Source: Protonemura montana (taxonomy: Eukaryota > Arthropoda > Insecta > Plecoptera > Nemouridae). Taken from it: a stretch of 64,000 nucleotides of DNA. Position numbers and translations under genes: made by a program. Numbering within the stretch: the stretch's first letter is position 1; each line of letters starts with the position of its first letter. Positions 34,841 through 46,939 of the stretch are shown here, one piece after another. The notes beneath the pieces are model-generated. The model was not told the origin of the DNA. It searched no databases and was given only the letters and a program-made list of their open reading frames with translations. Location of the stretch: NCBI GenBank assembly GCA_947568835.1, contig OX387612.1, forward strand, positions 3,720,001-3,784,000. The letters are read 5' to 3'.

Positions 34841-35490
34841 TGTGTATGATGGTCACCCATTCAATACCTGACCCAGCGCAGTATTGCTTAACTTTTATCC
34901 CTCCAACCTCTCTCCCGAACAGAACTGGTCATGTGTATGATGGTCACCCATCCAATACCTGACTCAGCGCAGTGTTACTTAACTTTCATCCCTCCAACCT
35001 CTCTCCCGAACAGAACTGGTCATATGTATGATGGTCACCCATTCAATACCTGACCCAGCGCAGTGTTGCTTAACTTTCATCCCTCCAGCCTCTCTCCCGA
35101 ACAGAACTGGTCATGTGTATGATGGTCATCCATCCAATACCTGACCCAGCGCAGTGTTACTTAACTTTCATCTCTCTAACCTTTCTCCCGAACAAAACTG
35201 GTCATGTGTATGATGGTCACCCATCCAATACCTGACTCAGCGCAGTTTTGCTTAACGTGCATCCCTCCAACCTGTCCCCCGAACAGAACTGGTCATGTGT
35301 ATGATGGTCACCAATCCAATACCTGACCCAGCGCAGTGCTGCTAAACTTTCATCCCTCCAACCTCTCTCCCGAACAGAACTGGTCATGTGTATGATGGTC
35401 ACCCATCCAATACCTGACTCAGCGCAGTGTTGGTTAACTTCGGTGATCTCACGAGGACCGGGGTTTCCAACACGCCAAATCGTTGGCATT
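34838..35490 (-). mobile_element. 5S-derived SINE, head and about six units, no body
   Basis: Head at about 35490-35430, then 91-bp units down to 34840. The body and tail are missing, so this is an array truncated at its 3' side. Confidence 0.8.
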
Positions 35491-35894
35491 GTTTGAAAAG
35501 CAAGACAGTTTCGAGCACATGCATGCGCACACTCAATTTTACTTTCACAACTTCTAGGTTTTGGTCATAAAGTTAGATAGCACTGAAGGTAAAGGCGTCT
35601 TTAGATAGGAGACAATCGTAATTGTTATTTCCTAGAGCCAGTTGTTCAGAACTGAGAATAGGAAAATCGATTTCTTTATAAAAGATATCGAATTCTATTC
35701 TAGTTGATTCTTCAATTTCTTATCTGCAGTTATCTTTCTTGGGTCTACGATTATTAAATAAAGTCAAGGGATTGAAAACGGTAGAATTACTTCCTTGTTG
35801 TCCCATTAATTTATGATGCATCGACTATGGGATTATTACAGGAAGAGCCTAGGCAATGCCATTGTTTATTTGTGCGATATCTAATTTTAATTGC

Positions 35895-36085
35895 AATGCG
35901 CGGGGTATTTAATTATTAGGAACACTAATAACCTCTCAAAAAATTGAACCCCGATCTCCACCTGTCGCGGGTGTTGCTCTAACTAGTTGAGCTACTTGGA
36001 CACATAATTTTATTTTGTATTTTAGTGTATATATAAGTATTTATTAGTGGATATCGGGGTTTGATTCCCCATTTAAACATCCATT
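35895..36085 (-). mobile_element. tRNA-cored inverted-repeat element, decayed copy
   Basis: GAACCCCGATCTCCACC, CGCGGGTGTTGCTC and GAGCTACTTGGACAC give the reversed tRNA-like core at about 35946-36003. A reversed partial B box, ATCGGGGTTTGATTCCCC, follows at 36052-36071. Confidence 0.55.
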
Positions 36086-36119
36086 TTTGAGTAATAAATA
36101 TCTACATTTTAATTTTAAT

Positions 36120-36345
36120 TTGGTGATGATTCAGGAAGGCTTTGTCCTGTCACATAAAACACATTTTATTTAGCAGCCGTCACTATTTTCTCTCTGTCCA
36201 AATCACCGTTTAATATTTGAACCTGGAAGGATGGGGTTTAACTTTTAAACTGTCATTTGGAGGTCAAAGTAAGAAGTCCCATTGATATTTTGTTTGTATT
36301 TCCAAGTCATTAAATATTCCGTTTCGAAGCAAACACATTGTTCAA
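36120..36345 (-). mobile_element. 310-bp dispersed element, copy 2
   Basis: Reverse complement of copy 1 from the AAGCCTTCCTGAATCATC end to the ACAATGTGTTTGCTTCG block. It is truncated relative to copies 1, 3 and 4. Confidence 0.7.
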
Positions 36346-36915
36346 TTAAAAGTTGTTGAAAATATAATACGATAATTGTGAATTTATTTCTCACTAGATG
36401 TCATTTTAATCGAGCGTACATCCTAGATTAAAAAAAGGGTACTGAACTTTAAAAGACAGATTAAAATCTTGACTGAACCTTGACAACAGAACCTCTTTGA
36501 CTAGAAAACTGGAACTTAAGAACGAATCATGCAACAACAAAAAGAAAAGATGATATTAATAAAATAAAAAACAATGTTTTTCACCTTCAAGTATTTAAAA
36601 GTGTTACAGGAATGTTAAGATGGCGCTCAATTATTGGCTGAAACTGAACCAGCCACTTAAACTGCAAGTAATTTCCTGGCAACGACACAAGCTGGCCGAG
36701 TGCACAATAAATGTCCTCCGCTCAGGCAAAAAAATGCACTTGTCTTCGTTAAGAAAGGCCAGACAAATCAAGACGAACATTTAAACTCGTTTCTTAGACA
36801 GACAAACTCATAAGTGGTCGTGGGTAGTCGTCAAGAAAGAAGCTAAACGGTAACAAAACGAACTAAAAATGATTTATAGTAGTATTTTTTTACATTTCAG
36901 AAACATTTCACACTG
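36346..36915. other. Intergenic, nothing seen
   Basis: AT-rich sequence with no supported exon, RNA gene or repeat. Confidence 0.45.
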
Positions 36916-36919
36916 GTTT

Positions 36920-38008
36920 GTTTTGGCAAGTTATGTCTTGAGCTGGACAACAGCATGGACTGCAAGCTTTGTTTGGCAAGCCATGTCTTGAGCTGGACAA
37001 CAGCATGGACTGCAAGCTTTGTTTGGCAAGCCATGTATTGAGCTGGACAACAGCATGGACTGCAAGCTATGTTTGGCAAGCCATGTCTTGAGCTGAACAA
37101 CAGCATGGACTGCAAGCTTTGTTTGGCAAGCCTTGTCTTGAGCTGGACAACAGCATGGACTGCAAGCTTTGTTTGGCAAGCCATGTCTTGAGCTGGACAA
37201 CAGCATGGGCTGCAAGCTTTGTTTTGGCAAGTCATGCCTTGAGCTGAACAACAGTATGGACTGCAAGCTTTGTTTGGCAAGCCATGTCTTGAGCTGAGCG
37301 ACAGCATAGACTGCAAGCTTTGTTTGGCAAGCCATGTCTTGAGTTGGAAAACAGCATAGGTTGCAAGCTTTGTTTGGCAAGCCATGTCTTGAGCTGGACA
37401 ACAGCATGGACTGCAAGCTTTGTTTGGCAAGGCCATGTCTTGAGCTGGACAACAGCATGGACTGCAAGCTTTGTTTGGCAAGCTATGTCTTGAGCTGGAC
37501 AACAGCATGGACTGCAAGCTTTGTTTGGCAAGCCATGTCTTGAGTTGGAAAACAGCATGGGCTGCAAGCTTTGTTTGGCATGCCATGTCTTGAGCTGGAC
37601 AACAGCATGGGCTGCAAGCTATGTTTGGCAAGCCATGTCTTGAGCTGGACAACAGCATGGACTGCAAGCTTTGTTTGGCAAGCCATGTCTTGAGCTGGAC
37701 AACAGCATGGGCTGCAAGCTTTGTTTGGCAAGCCATGTCTTGAGCTGGACAACAGCATGGACTGCAAGATTTGTTTGGCAAGCCATGTCTTGAGCTGGAC
37801 AACAGCATGGACTGCAAGCTTTGTTTGGCAAGCCATGCCTTGAGCTGGACAACAGCATGGACTGCAAGATTTGTTTGGCAAGCCATGTCTTGAGCTGGAC
37901 AACAGCATGGACTGCAAGCTTTGTTTGGCAAGCCATGTCTTGAGCTGGACAACAACATGGACTGCAAGCTTTTGTTTGGCAAGCCATGTCTTGAGCTGGA
38001 TAACAGTT
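36920..38008 (+). repeat. 50-bp tandem array A (about 22 units)
   Basis: Units of 50 bases: GAGCTGGACAACAGCATGG, ACTGCAAGCTTTGTTTGG, CAAGCCATGTCTT. Most units contain a HindIII-like AAGCTT. Array B at 50748-51740 is the same family in opposite orientation. The open frames (up to 361 codons) shift by two bases per unit and are not genes. Confidence 0.95.
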
Positions 38009-38389
38009 AACTGTCAAATTTATTAAAAACCTTGCATGTTTCTTTTGAATCCCTTTAATGCAGGAAGAACCGACTTCTCACATGTTAAATAATGTAGTCT
38101 CTGTCAATATCTTCGTTGCCAGGCGACTGTTTGTTAACTTCTCGCTAATTGCTGTCAATTGCGTGCGACATGCCAGCTTCAGATGACGTATTTGCTGGAC
38201 CTTCTTTTATTAGTCTTGACATTTGAAATTGATTTGTAAGTCTGGCTGAAAGAAGATAAATGGTATCGGTTGATTTCCATAAATATTGACAAATCATTAT
38301 TTTGAATAAATATTGTTGTTAAATTTTGCTTCTCATCGTGCAAAGACGATGTACACACTTGTCGGAAAGCAAGTGGTCCGCCATTTTTT

Positions 38390-38800
38390 TAGTGATCTCA
38401 CGAGAACCGGTGTTTCCAACACGCCAAACCGTTCGGTGGTCACCCATCCAATACCTGACTCAGCGCAGTGTTGCTTAACTTTCATCCCTCCACATTCTCT
38501 CCCGAACAGAACTGGCCATGTGTATGATGGTCGCCCATCCAATACCTGACCCAGCGCAGTGTTGCTTAACTTTCATCCCTCCAACCTCTCTCCCGAACAG
38601 AACTGGTCATGTGTATGATGGTCACCCATTCAATACCTGACCCAGCGCAGTGGTGCTTAACTTTCATGTCTCCAACCTCTCTCCAGAACAGAACTGGTCA
38701 TGTGTATGATGGTCACCCATCCAATACCTGACCCAGCGCAGTGTTGCTTAACTTCGGTGATCTCACGAGGACCAGTTTTTCCAACACGCCAGACTGTTTA
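38390..38800 (-). mobile_element. 5S-derived SINE, units between two head segments
   Basis: A 5S head is present at the right (about 38800-38755) and a second, partial head (GTGATCTCACGAGAACCGG, TTTCCAACACGCC) at the left end (38393-38435). About three to four units lie between. The body is missing. This may reflect rearrangement between two copies. Confidence 0.7.
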
Positions 38801-39588
38801 GAAAGAGGTTCACTTACATAACCTTTTTTACCACTTAAGCGGTTACTTTCATGGCTTTTAGAAAACAAACGAAAACATGACAATATTCAGAAACTTGCTC
38901 CTCTAATGCACCTGGCTTTGTCATACATTCTTTGTTCCTTGGCATCGCCCACCTATCATAATGGTGACAAATCTTGGAAAACTGAAAGCTCGATAATAGA
39001 TCTGAGTCTGTTCCCAGAAAGCTGCCAACACTGACATGGATTTAATTACATTTTGATTATCAGACTCAGCGTCTCTCAGAATACCAAAGTCAATAGTCCT
39101 CGGTGTCCTATTTAAAAGAGTCCTATTATTTATACTATTACTATTTACTATTTACTATTACTATTTAAGAGTCCTATTTAAAAATCAGAAAACTGGATTA
39201 AATCTCGTCAAAAAGTTAGGGTGGGCGATTGTTGAAACACCTACCCTACTGTTACGTTTAGGTTATTGACAAGAAAATAAGATGCAATGAGTTAAACGTA
39301 ATTCAGAGAAGTTTCAATAACTAGAAAATTTGTACAGTATTAAGATTACTACAGTCTTTTCTTGAGGACATAAAAATCCATCTTGTATGACTACCATTTG
39401 CTGAATTATTGTGACAAAATTTGATTAAAATACATAAACCGCTGCTGCGGCCTGGCCTAAAAGAGAAGATACCAGCACAAGGACATATTTAACCATAACT
39501 TTTCTCATAAGAAACACTGCTTCTTCCTTAAAAATTGAAAAAAATATATATATTTGCAGAACATAACATATCAATAGTAAAATTTCAG
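38801..39588. other. Intergenic, nothing convincing
   Basis: AT-rich with a short CTATTTACTATTACTATTTA simple repeat near 39140-39170. No gene. Confidence 0.45.
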
Positions 39589-39589
39589 T

Positions 39590-39880
39590 TATTCGAGATT
39601 GACAGGTTGTGACGTGATATAGCGTCACTAGAATCAGAGTGACTGTGAGTATTCACAGCCTCTTGGTTCTTCTTCTTAGAGAACCGTCATTCTCATCAAA
39701 TACACTTAAATCATCTCAGAAATGTCATGTCCAAGTAGCTCAATTGGTTAGAGCAACACCCACAAACAGGTGACGCTCGGGGTTCAAGTCCACGTTAAGC
39801 CATCACTTTTTGAGACGGTTATTAAAGATCCTGATGATAAAATAACCCGCGCATTGCAAGCTTTTGAAATTTAAATCAGT
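39590..39880 (+). mobile_element. tRNA-cored inverted-repeat element, long copy
   Basis: The outer part has TTGTGACGTGATATAGCGTC, ACTGTGAGTATTCACAGCC and CCGTCATTCTCATCAAATAC. The tRNA-like core follows at about 39726-39803 (GTCCAAGTAGCTCAATTGG, CTCGGGGTTCAAGTCC), then TTTTTGAGACGG and TTGCAAGC-type end sequence. The outer part also occurs at 8260-8385 and, without the tRNA-like core, at 52330-52475. Confidence 0.65.
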
Positions 39881-40244
39881 TTCCACTGTAAACCAATATC
39901 TCTATTCCCGCTCAAAAAGTGTTTTCTGAGAAAACAGACTTAAATAAGCATCTAATTAAAATACAGTTCTAACACAAAACGACTCCCGCGCTTTTGGCAG
40001 CGCAATAGGTGAAGACAAGACAAGTTGCCAACCAAGCGTTTGGCGGAGATATTTTATATTGCAGACACCAGTTATTAGTCAGGGAGCGCTACAATCGCAA
40101 GAAGCTAACAAACCCAGCGTTCATTTGACTGGGAAACAATGAAAGTGGCGAGACAAAAATAGACCAACGGCGTCGATGTCCTCTGTACAAGTGTCATCTA
40201 TCTTGGGGAGCCTGGACCGCTCGCTGTTTCACTCCTTGCTTAGT
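39881..40244. other. Intergenic, nothing seen
   Basis: Non-repetitive sequence without a supported open exon. Confidence 0.4.
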
Positions 40245-41135
40245 TGCATCTGTGCTGGACATTCCGTGACAGGGTGCTTGTTTCGCTCCACGCAAAGGAG
40301 CGGACACTCGCCGTCACCTCTGTGCTGGACATTCCGTGACAGGGCGCTTGTTTCGCTCCACGCAAAGGAGCTGACACTCGCCGTCGCCTCTGTGCTGGAC
40401 ATTCCATGACAGGGTGCTTGTTTCGCTCCTTGCAAAGGAGCGGACACTCACCGTCGCCTCTGTGCTGGACATTCCGTGACAGGGTGCTTGTTTCACTCCA
40501 CGCAAAGGAGCGGACACTCGCCGTTGTCTCTGTGCTGGACATTCCGTGACAGGCTGCTTGTTTCGCTCCACGCAAAGGATCGGACACTCGCCGTCGCCTC
40601 TGTGCTGGACATTCCGTGACAGGGTGCTTGTTTCGCTCCACGCAAAGGAGCGGACACTCGCCGTCGCCTCTGTGCTGGACATTCCGTGACAGGGTGCTTG
40701 TTTCGCTCCACGCAAAGGATCGGACACTCGCCGTCGCCTCTGTGCTGGACATTCCGTGACAGGGTGCTTGTTTCGCTCCACGCAAAGGAGCGGACACTCG
40801 CCGTCGCCTCTGTGCTGGACATTCCGTGGCAGGGTGCTTGTTTCGCTCCACGCAAAGGAGCGGACACTCGCCGTCGCCTCTGTGCTGAACATTCCGTGAC
40901 GTAGGGCGCTTGTTTCGCTCCACGCAAAGGAGCGGACACTCGCCGTCGCCTCTGTGCTGGACATTCCGTGACAGGGTGCTTGTTTCGCTCCACGCAAAGG
41001 AGCGGACACTCGCCGTCGCCTCTGTGCTGGACATTCCATGACAGGGTGCTTGTTTCGCTCCACGCAAAGGAGCGGACACTCGCCGTCACCTCTGTGCTGG
41101 ACATTCCGTGACAGGGTGCTTGTTTCGCTTCACAC
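40245..41135 (-). repeat. 70-bp satellite, array C (about 13 units)
   Basis: Same orientation as array A. One unit carries a two-base insertion (GTGACGTAGGGCGC near 40895-40910), which shifts the artefactual frames. Unit variants are mostly CpG-type transitions. Confidence 0.95.
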
Positions 41136-41684
41136 AATGAAGTGGAGTGATAATGATGGATGAATAATATTTCGCAATCAAAAGTTCGAATTTCTTTGAA
41201 TACTACTTTATTTAATGAAAATGTACGGTTTCCTTTTCATAGCCACAGAGAAAAACAGTTTTCTTTCTGCTTCCATAAATTCCGAACTCGTATTGAAAAG
41301 TTTCCAATACAATTAACACTTTCGTGGTTTCTATGACTTTTCATAAAAGCCTCAACCCATTTTCCGGATCTTACTTTTAGAAAACATATTTTTTTTTGGG
41401 AGCGAAACCAAAAAAAAATCAGAAAATGCTTTTTCTTCTTGTTTACTCTTTGTGTTTTTGTGACGTTTGATTGTTGCTTTGTTCTGTTTCTTTGTGTGAC
41501 GTTAGCCATCAAGTCGACGGGATGGCAGCTGATCTTAGAATAGAACATGGGGTCCGTTCCGTCAAACAATCTTAGCTATTGCAGTTTTGATTTCTACTTC
41601 ACTGTAACCTACATGCATCGCTCTAATTGCATACCATGCGTACATCAACGTGCTTTGTCTTCGTTGAAAGCTGTTGTATCAGGT
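41136..41684. other. Intergenic, nothing convincing
   Basis: AT-rich; a minus-strand open frame 41237-41569 has no domain or splice support. Confidence 0.4.
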
Positions 41685-44300
41685 GCTTACTCAGGTCTAT
41701 TGGAGTGGGAGCTTACTCAGGTCTATTGGAGTGGGAGCTTACTCAGGTCTATTGGAGTGGGAGCTTACTCAGGTCTATTGGAGTGGGAGCTTACTCAGGT
41801 CTATTAGAGTGGGAGCTTACTCAGGTCTATTGGAGTGGGAGCTTACTCAGGTCAATTGGAGTGGGAGCTTACTCAGGTCTATTGGAGTGGGAGCTAACTC
41901 AGGTCTATTGGAGTGGGAGCTTACTCAGGTCTATTGGAGTGGGAGCTTACTCAGGTCTATTGGAGTGGGAGCTTACTCAGGTCTATTGGAGTGGGAGCTT
42001 ACTCAGGTATATCGGAGTGGGAGCTTACTCTGGTCTATTGGAGTGGGAGCTTACTCAGGTCTATTGGAGTAGGAGCTTACTCAGGTCTATTGGAGTGGGA
42101 GCTTACTCAGGTCTATTGGAGTAGGAGCTTACTCAGGTCTATTGGAGTGGGAGCTTACTCAGGTCTATTGGAGTGGAAGCTTACCCAGGTCTATTGGAGT
42201 GGGAGCTTACTCAGGTCTATTGGAGTGGGAGCTTACTCAGGTCTATTGGAGTGGGAACTTACTCAGGTCTATTGGAGTGGGAGCTTAATCAGGTCTATTG
42301 GAGTGGGAGCTTACTCAGGTCTATTGGAGTGGGAGCTTACTCAGGTATATCGGAGTGGGAGCTTACTCTGGTCTATTGGAGTGGGAGCTTACTCAGGTCT
42401 ATTGGAGTGGGAGCTTACTCAGGTCTATTGGAGTGGGAGCTTACTCAGGTCTATTGGAGTAGGAGCTTACTCAGGTCTATTGGAGTGGGAGCTTACTCAG
42501 GTCTATTGGAGTGGAAGCTTACCCAGGTCTATTGGAGTGGGAGCTTACTCAGGTCTATTGGAGTGGGAGCTTACTCAGGTCTATTGGAGTGGGAACTTAC
42601 TCAGGTCTATTGGAGTGGGGGCTTATTCAGGTCTATTGGAGTGGGAGCTTACTCAGGTCTATTGTAGTGGGAGCTTACTCAGGTCTATTGGAGTGGGAGC
42701 TTACTCAGGTCTATTGGAGTGGGAACTTACTCAGGTCTATTGGAGTGGGAGCTTACTCAAGTCTATTGGAGTGGGAGCTTACTCAGGTCTATTGGAGTGG
42801 GAGCTTACTCAGGTCTATTGGAGTGGGAGCTTACTCAGGTCTATTGGAGTGGGAGCTTACTCAGGTCTATTGGAGTGGGAGCTTACTCAGGTCTTTTGGA
42901 GTGGGAGCTTACTCAGGTCTATTGGAGTGGGAACTTACTCAGGTCTATTGGAGTGGGAGCTTACTCAAGTCTATTGGAGTGGGAGCTTTCTCAGGTCTAT
43001 TGGAGTGGGAACTTACTCAGGTCTATTGGAGTGGGAGCTTACTCAGGTCTATTGGAGTGGGAGCTTCCTCAGGTCTATTGGAGTGGGAGCTTACTCAGGT
43101 CTATTGAAGTGGGAGCTTACTCAGGTCTATTGGAGTGGAAGCTTACTCAGGTCTGTTGGAGTGGGAGCTTACTCAGGTCTATTGGAGTTGGAGCTTACTC
43201 AGGTCTATTGGAGTGGAAGCTTACTCAGGTCTATTGGAGTGGGAGCTTATTTAGGTCTGTTGAAGTGGAAGCTTACTCAGGTCTGTTGGAGTGGAAGCTT
43301 ACTCAGGTCTGTTGGAGTGGGAGCTTACTCAGATCTATTAGATTTGGAGCTTACTCAGGTCTATTGGAGTGGGAGCTTACTCAGGTCTATTGGAGTGGGA
43401 GCTTACTCAGGTATATTGGAGTGGGAGCTTACTCAGGTCTATTGGAGTGGGAGTTTACTCAGGTCTATTGGAGTGGGAGCTTACTCAGGTCTATTGGAGT
43501 GGGAGCTTACTCAGGTATATTGGAGTGGGAGCTTACTCAGGTCTATTGGAGTGGGAGTTTACTCAGGTCTATTGGAGTGGGAGCTTACTCAGGTCTATTG
43601 GAGAGGGAGCTTACTCAGGTCTATTGGAGTGGGAGCTTACTCAGGTATATTGGAGTGGGAGCTTACTCAGGTATATTGGAGTGGGAGCTTACTCAGGTCT
43701 ATTGGAGTGGGAGTTTACTCAGGTCTATTGGAGTGGGAGCTTACTCAGGTCTATTGGAGAGGGAGCTTACTCAGGTCTATTGGAGTGGGAGCTTACTCAG
43801 GTATATTGGAGTGGGAGCTTACTCAGGTATATTGGAGTGGGAGCTTACTCAGGTATATTGGAGAGGGAGCTTACTCAGGTCTATTGGAGTGGGAGCTTAC
43901 TCAGGTCTATTGAAGTGGAAGCTTACTCAGGGCTATTGGAGTGGGAGCTTACTCAGGTCTATTGGAGTGGTAGCTTACTCAGGTCTATTGAAGTGGAAGC
44001 TTACTCAGGGCTATTGGAGTGGGAGCTTACTCAGGTCTTTATCTAGGGTTACTGGATACAACTAATCGGCCAAACCACTTGTCCGATCGCAACGAAACAA
44101 AAACTAGGCGACTCATCACACTATTGGCAACAGATCGACGATTTTCAGAATTAAAAATATTATTTCGTCTTATAGTTACACGCGTTTTTAATCAGCCTTT
44201 TCAAGGTGTTTTTTTTTAGCAGTTTTGGCTCTCAAATTTCTTCAATCTGTTAACACTACCAAACTATACATAACAAAATACTCGAGCTAACCATTATGAA
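41685..44300 (+). mobile_element. Element with 26-bp tandem core, copy B (about 90 units)
   Basis: Longest array in the window (41685-44040), same 26-base unit as copy A. Blocks of several units with identical variants (for example GGTATATCGG near 42005 and 42345, GGAAGCTTACCC near 42175 and 42515) are about 340 bases apart, showing block duplication. The flank from 44040 (GGGTTACTGGATACAACTAA, CGGCCAAACCACTTGTCCG, GGCGACTCATCACACTATTGG) is homologous to copy A. The 666-codon frame is a no-stop artefact. Confidence 0.9.
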
Positions 44301-44682
44301 AAGTCTTTCTTTATGGTTGTATTGAGTTTATATATAATATAGATAAATATTATCACAGATTTGCCGTGCGCTACGGTTGTGCTCTAGATAAAAGAGGTTT
44401 GCGGTGTTGAAAAAGAGCCTATTGAATCGGAAGTCTTAACGAGGCACAGCTCATCATCTTAAGGAGAATGTTTACTGTATTTTTGTTTGACCCTGATTTA
44501 TGGGAAAATATCGGAAATTGATCAAATACACGAAAAGAGGGAAGATTTTTGTTTAGTTCAAAACACGTGTCGCAAAACGCCCATTCCTCAATACACTTTT
44601 CACTTTCACGATGTTTTCAATGTTATTCTGCGACAAAAACAATAACTTGCTATTGTTGTGTTCCAGGTCACCGTGCCACACG
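44301..44682. promoter_or_regulatory. Region upstream of the first kinase-gene exon
   Basis: Presumed 5' UTR or promoter of the alternative exon at 44683. A good acceptor-like TTGTGTTCCAG ends at 44666, so a non-coding exon may lie further upstream. I see no TATA box. Confidence 0.3.
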
Positions 44683-45320
44683 ATGTCAAAAAGCGTCGCG
44701 ACGCCTCGGAAGACGCCGAAGACGTTGAACGTCGAACCACGAGAGATTGCTGACCTCTCCAACGACGACGCCTTCCCATTGCCGCCATTGGCTCTAGAAA
44801 AAGGCGTACAAATGTCAGGAAAACTGTCAAAAATCGATGAAACCTCTCGGTTGACTGATTTATCGACTGAACTTGAAGAAAGCGAATCTGCAAATCCTGT
44901 AAAAACGATTAAGAAAACCATTGAAACTGGAATCATTAAATCAGCTGTTTTACTGACAGATTTAAGCATCAGCCATGTTATTCCCGCCAAAATCGAAGCC
45001 AGCCCAAAGTCGACTGCTCAACCGACTGAACTTGGTTCACCGTTATCACGAACGATCGCGCCACCTGCCTACACAGCTTCTGCGCACGCTTGCGGCGCCA
45101 TGTTTGCGCAGTGTGCCTCGCGGGCGGCGCCCGAAGTCGAGCGGATTTCCACGAGCAAACCCGAAGGTGGGACATGTGCTTTGCCGTTTGAACAGCCCGT
45201 CTCGCTATCGCAGATCCTGGCTAGTCGGTCTTCGGGGAAGGGGGACGCCGATGAGGAGACTGTGGGGGCGTTTCACAAGCATGGAGACGAGTTGAACCAG
45301 TTGTGCCAGCGACAGAACAG
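44683..45320 (+). CDS. Alternative first coding exon of the cGMP-dependent kinase gene (long disordered N-terminus)
   Basis: An open exon of 638 bases from ATG (MSKSVATPRKTPK) to an excellent donor CAG/GTGGGT at 45321. It encodes 212 residues plus two bases, rich in Ser, Thr, Glu and Lys, ending HGDELNQLCQRQN. It finishes in phase 2 with AG. Of all kinase exons found, only 57671-57851 starts in the matching phase (G TCC AAG), where the constitutive exon 55004-55167 also ends with AG. Joining would give ...[12 protein letters not shown], replacing the myristoylated, coiled-coil and autoinhibitory exons. It may instead belong to an unrelated gene or use an exon I missed. An in-frame ATG at 44611 is a possible earlier start. 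The mostly antisense frame 44553-44990 is taken as a shadow. Confidence 0.5.
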
Positions 45321-46074
45321 GTGGGTGATGGGGATATGACTGATTTTTGCTTGAAATTTGAAACCGATCGCTTACTTTCTCTAAAGTTACATTCATTTTT
45401 ACCTGTTATGTCAAAAAAATACAAAATTTGCTATCACCATGCAGGAAATTTACTTTATTTGAGGAGAATCTTTTAAAATGGTTGCAAATGTGGTATAACG
45501 GTAACCTAACAGCTCTTTTTATAAAAGAGTGAAGCTAATAAGAAAAATCACTTTCCAGGTAATAATATCAGCTGAAATGGCCGACCACAAAGCTGTCTTA
45601 CGGCGCATGTTAAGTTTTATACCAAAATTTTTGCACTAGAATGATTGGCCTCAATGATTTAAATAAAAAAATACTTTTAGTACAATTGGCGCCCACGTGT
45701 GGGATTCAAAATAAATTATTGACGTTCACCGTAAGCTTTTAATAATTTCATCTTAGATGTTTTGAAAATAGAAACATCTCAGTCTGGTATTAAAAATATT
45801 AGAAGTAATTCGTTGAGTAGCCACTTTGAAAATGTACGTTCATCTCTCAAAGATAGATTAATATATTTTTGACCATAATATTTTTGATAGCTGTTGTCAT
45901 TTGATTTCAAATAAATTATCAAAACCACCGTGGAATTAAAAAGGTTTCCAAAATGCAGTGATCCACAACAGCAAATGCAAAAAATATAATTACAGGGCAT
46001 AGTTTTTAAAGAATAATAGCCGATTTCACCAACGCCATTTAGGGATGATTTTAAGTGGCGCAGTAATTTGCTTT
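45321..46074. other. Intron or intergenic, nothing seen
   Basis: AT-rich sequence between the alternative exon and a 310-bp element; no gene or repeat recognised. Confidence 0.4.
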
Positions 46075-46500
46075 AAAACAATGATATTTTAATAATTGCA
46101 AACCAAGAAACTATGACAACACACAAAGAACAGGAATAAAAATAGTTTTTAACAATGTGTTTGCTTCGAAACGGAATATTTGGTGACTTGGAAATACAAA
46201 CAAAATATCAATGTGACTTCTTACTTTGACCTCCAAATGACAGTTTAAAAGTTAAACCCCATCCTTCCAGGTTCAAATATTAAACGGTGATTTGGACAGA
46301 GAGAAAATAGTGACAGCTGCTAAATTAAATTCCTTTTATGTGACAGTACAAAGCCTTCCTGAATCATCACCAAATTCAAATTTAAATTTACATATTTTTC
46401 TGTGTTTATCTAAACATTCCTTTTCAAATCTTTCAAAATGTCGGCTAAGCAGTGAAAATCAAATTTAGCTGAAAACCTCCGTTAAACGCCGATTAGGCAA
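46075..46500 (+). mobile_element. 310-bp dispersed element, copy 3 (longer)
   Basis: Shares all blocks with copy 1 and continues to AAACGGCTTTGGTAAAGTTGG, which copy 4 also has (TACGGCGTTGGTAAAATC). The family is therefore longer than 310 bases at its right end. Confidence 0.65.
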
Positions 46501-46939
46501 GATTTAAACGGCTTTGGTAAAGTTGGGCAAGTTTTCACGCAACTGGCAACCCTGTTTTTACAAAGCACCGGACGATTACTGATGTAAATACTAATTTAAA
46601 ATATATTTTTTCATACCGACACTCAGTTCTATGTTCTGATCTGAGTTCTAAACAGTTTCAAATTGTAAATGCACCGAGATCGTGGACATCGTTTTGCCCC
46701 GGACTCGATTCTGTAACTCAATATACATTGTTTACAAACTAGCAGCCAGCCCTAAGTGGTCTAGTTGGCGAGATAAGGGACGCTATCATAGAATCGATTT
46801 TTACTCGGCCTTTCACCCAGCAGTTATTTTAGTCCCTAACAAGCATTCAAGCGCTCGGTAACAAATCGTTGTCCCTTAATCTGACCCCCATAGTAGTTTT
46901 AAATTTTCACCTTTTCATATTTTAACTTTCTGAAAGACA

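Noticed and set aside
36897..37982. 361-codon open frame with repeating [21 protein letters not shown] peptide
   Set aside because: A 50-bp satellite without stops; frame shifts by two bases per unit, and unit mutations are not frame-preserving.
41913..44065. Open frames of 448 and 666 codons with repeating YSGLLEWELTQVYWSGSLL-type peptide
   Set aside because: The 26-bp satellite unit lacks stop codons and rotates through all frames; there is no start context, domain, codon bias or splice structure.
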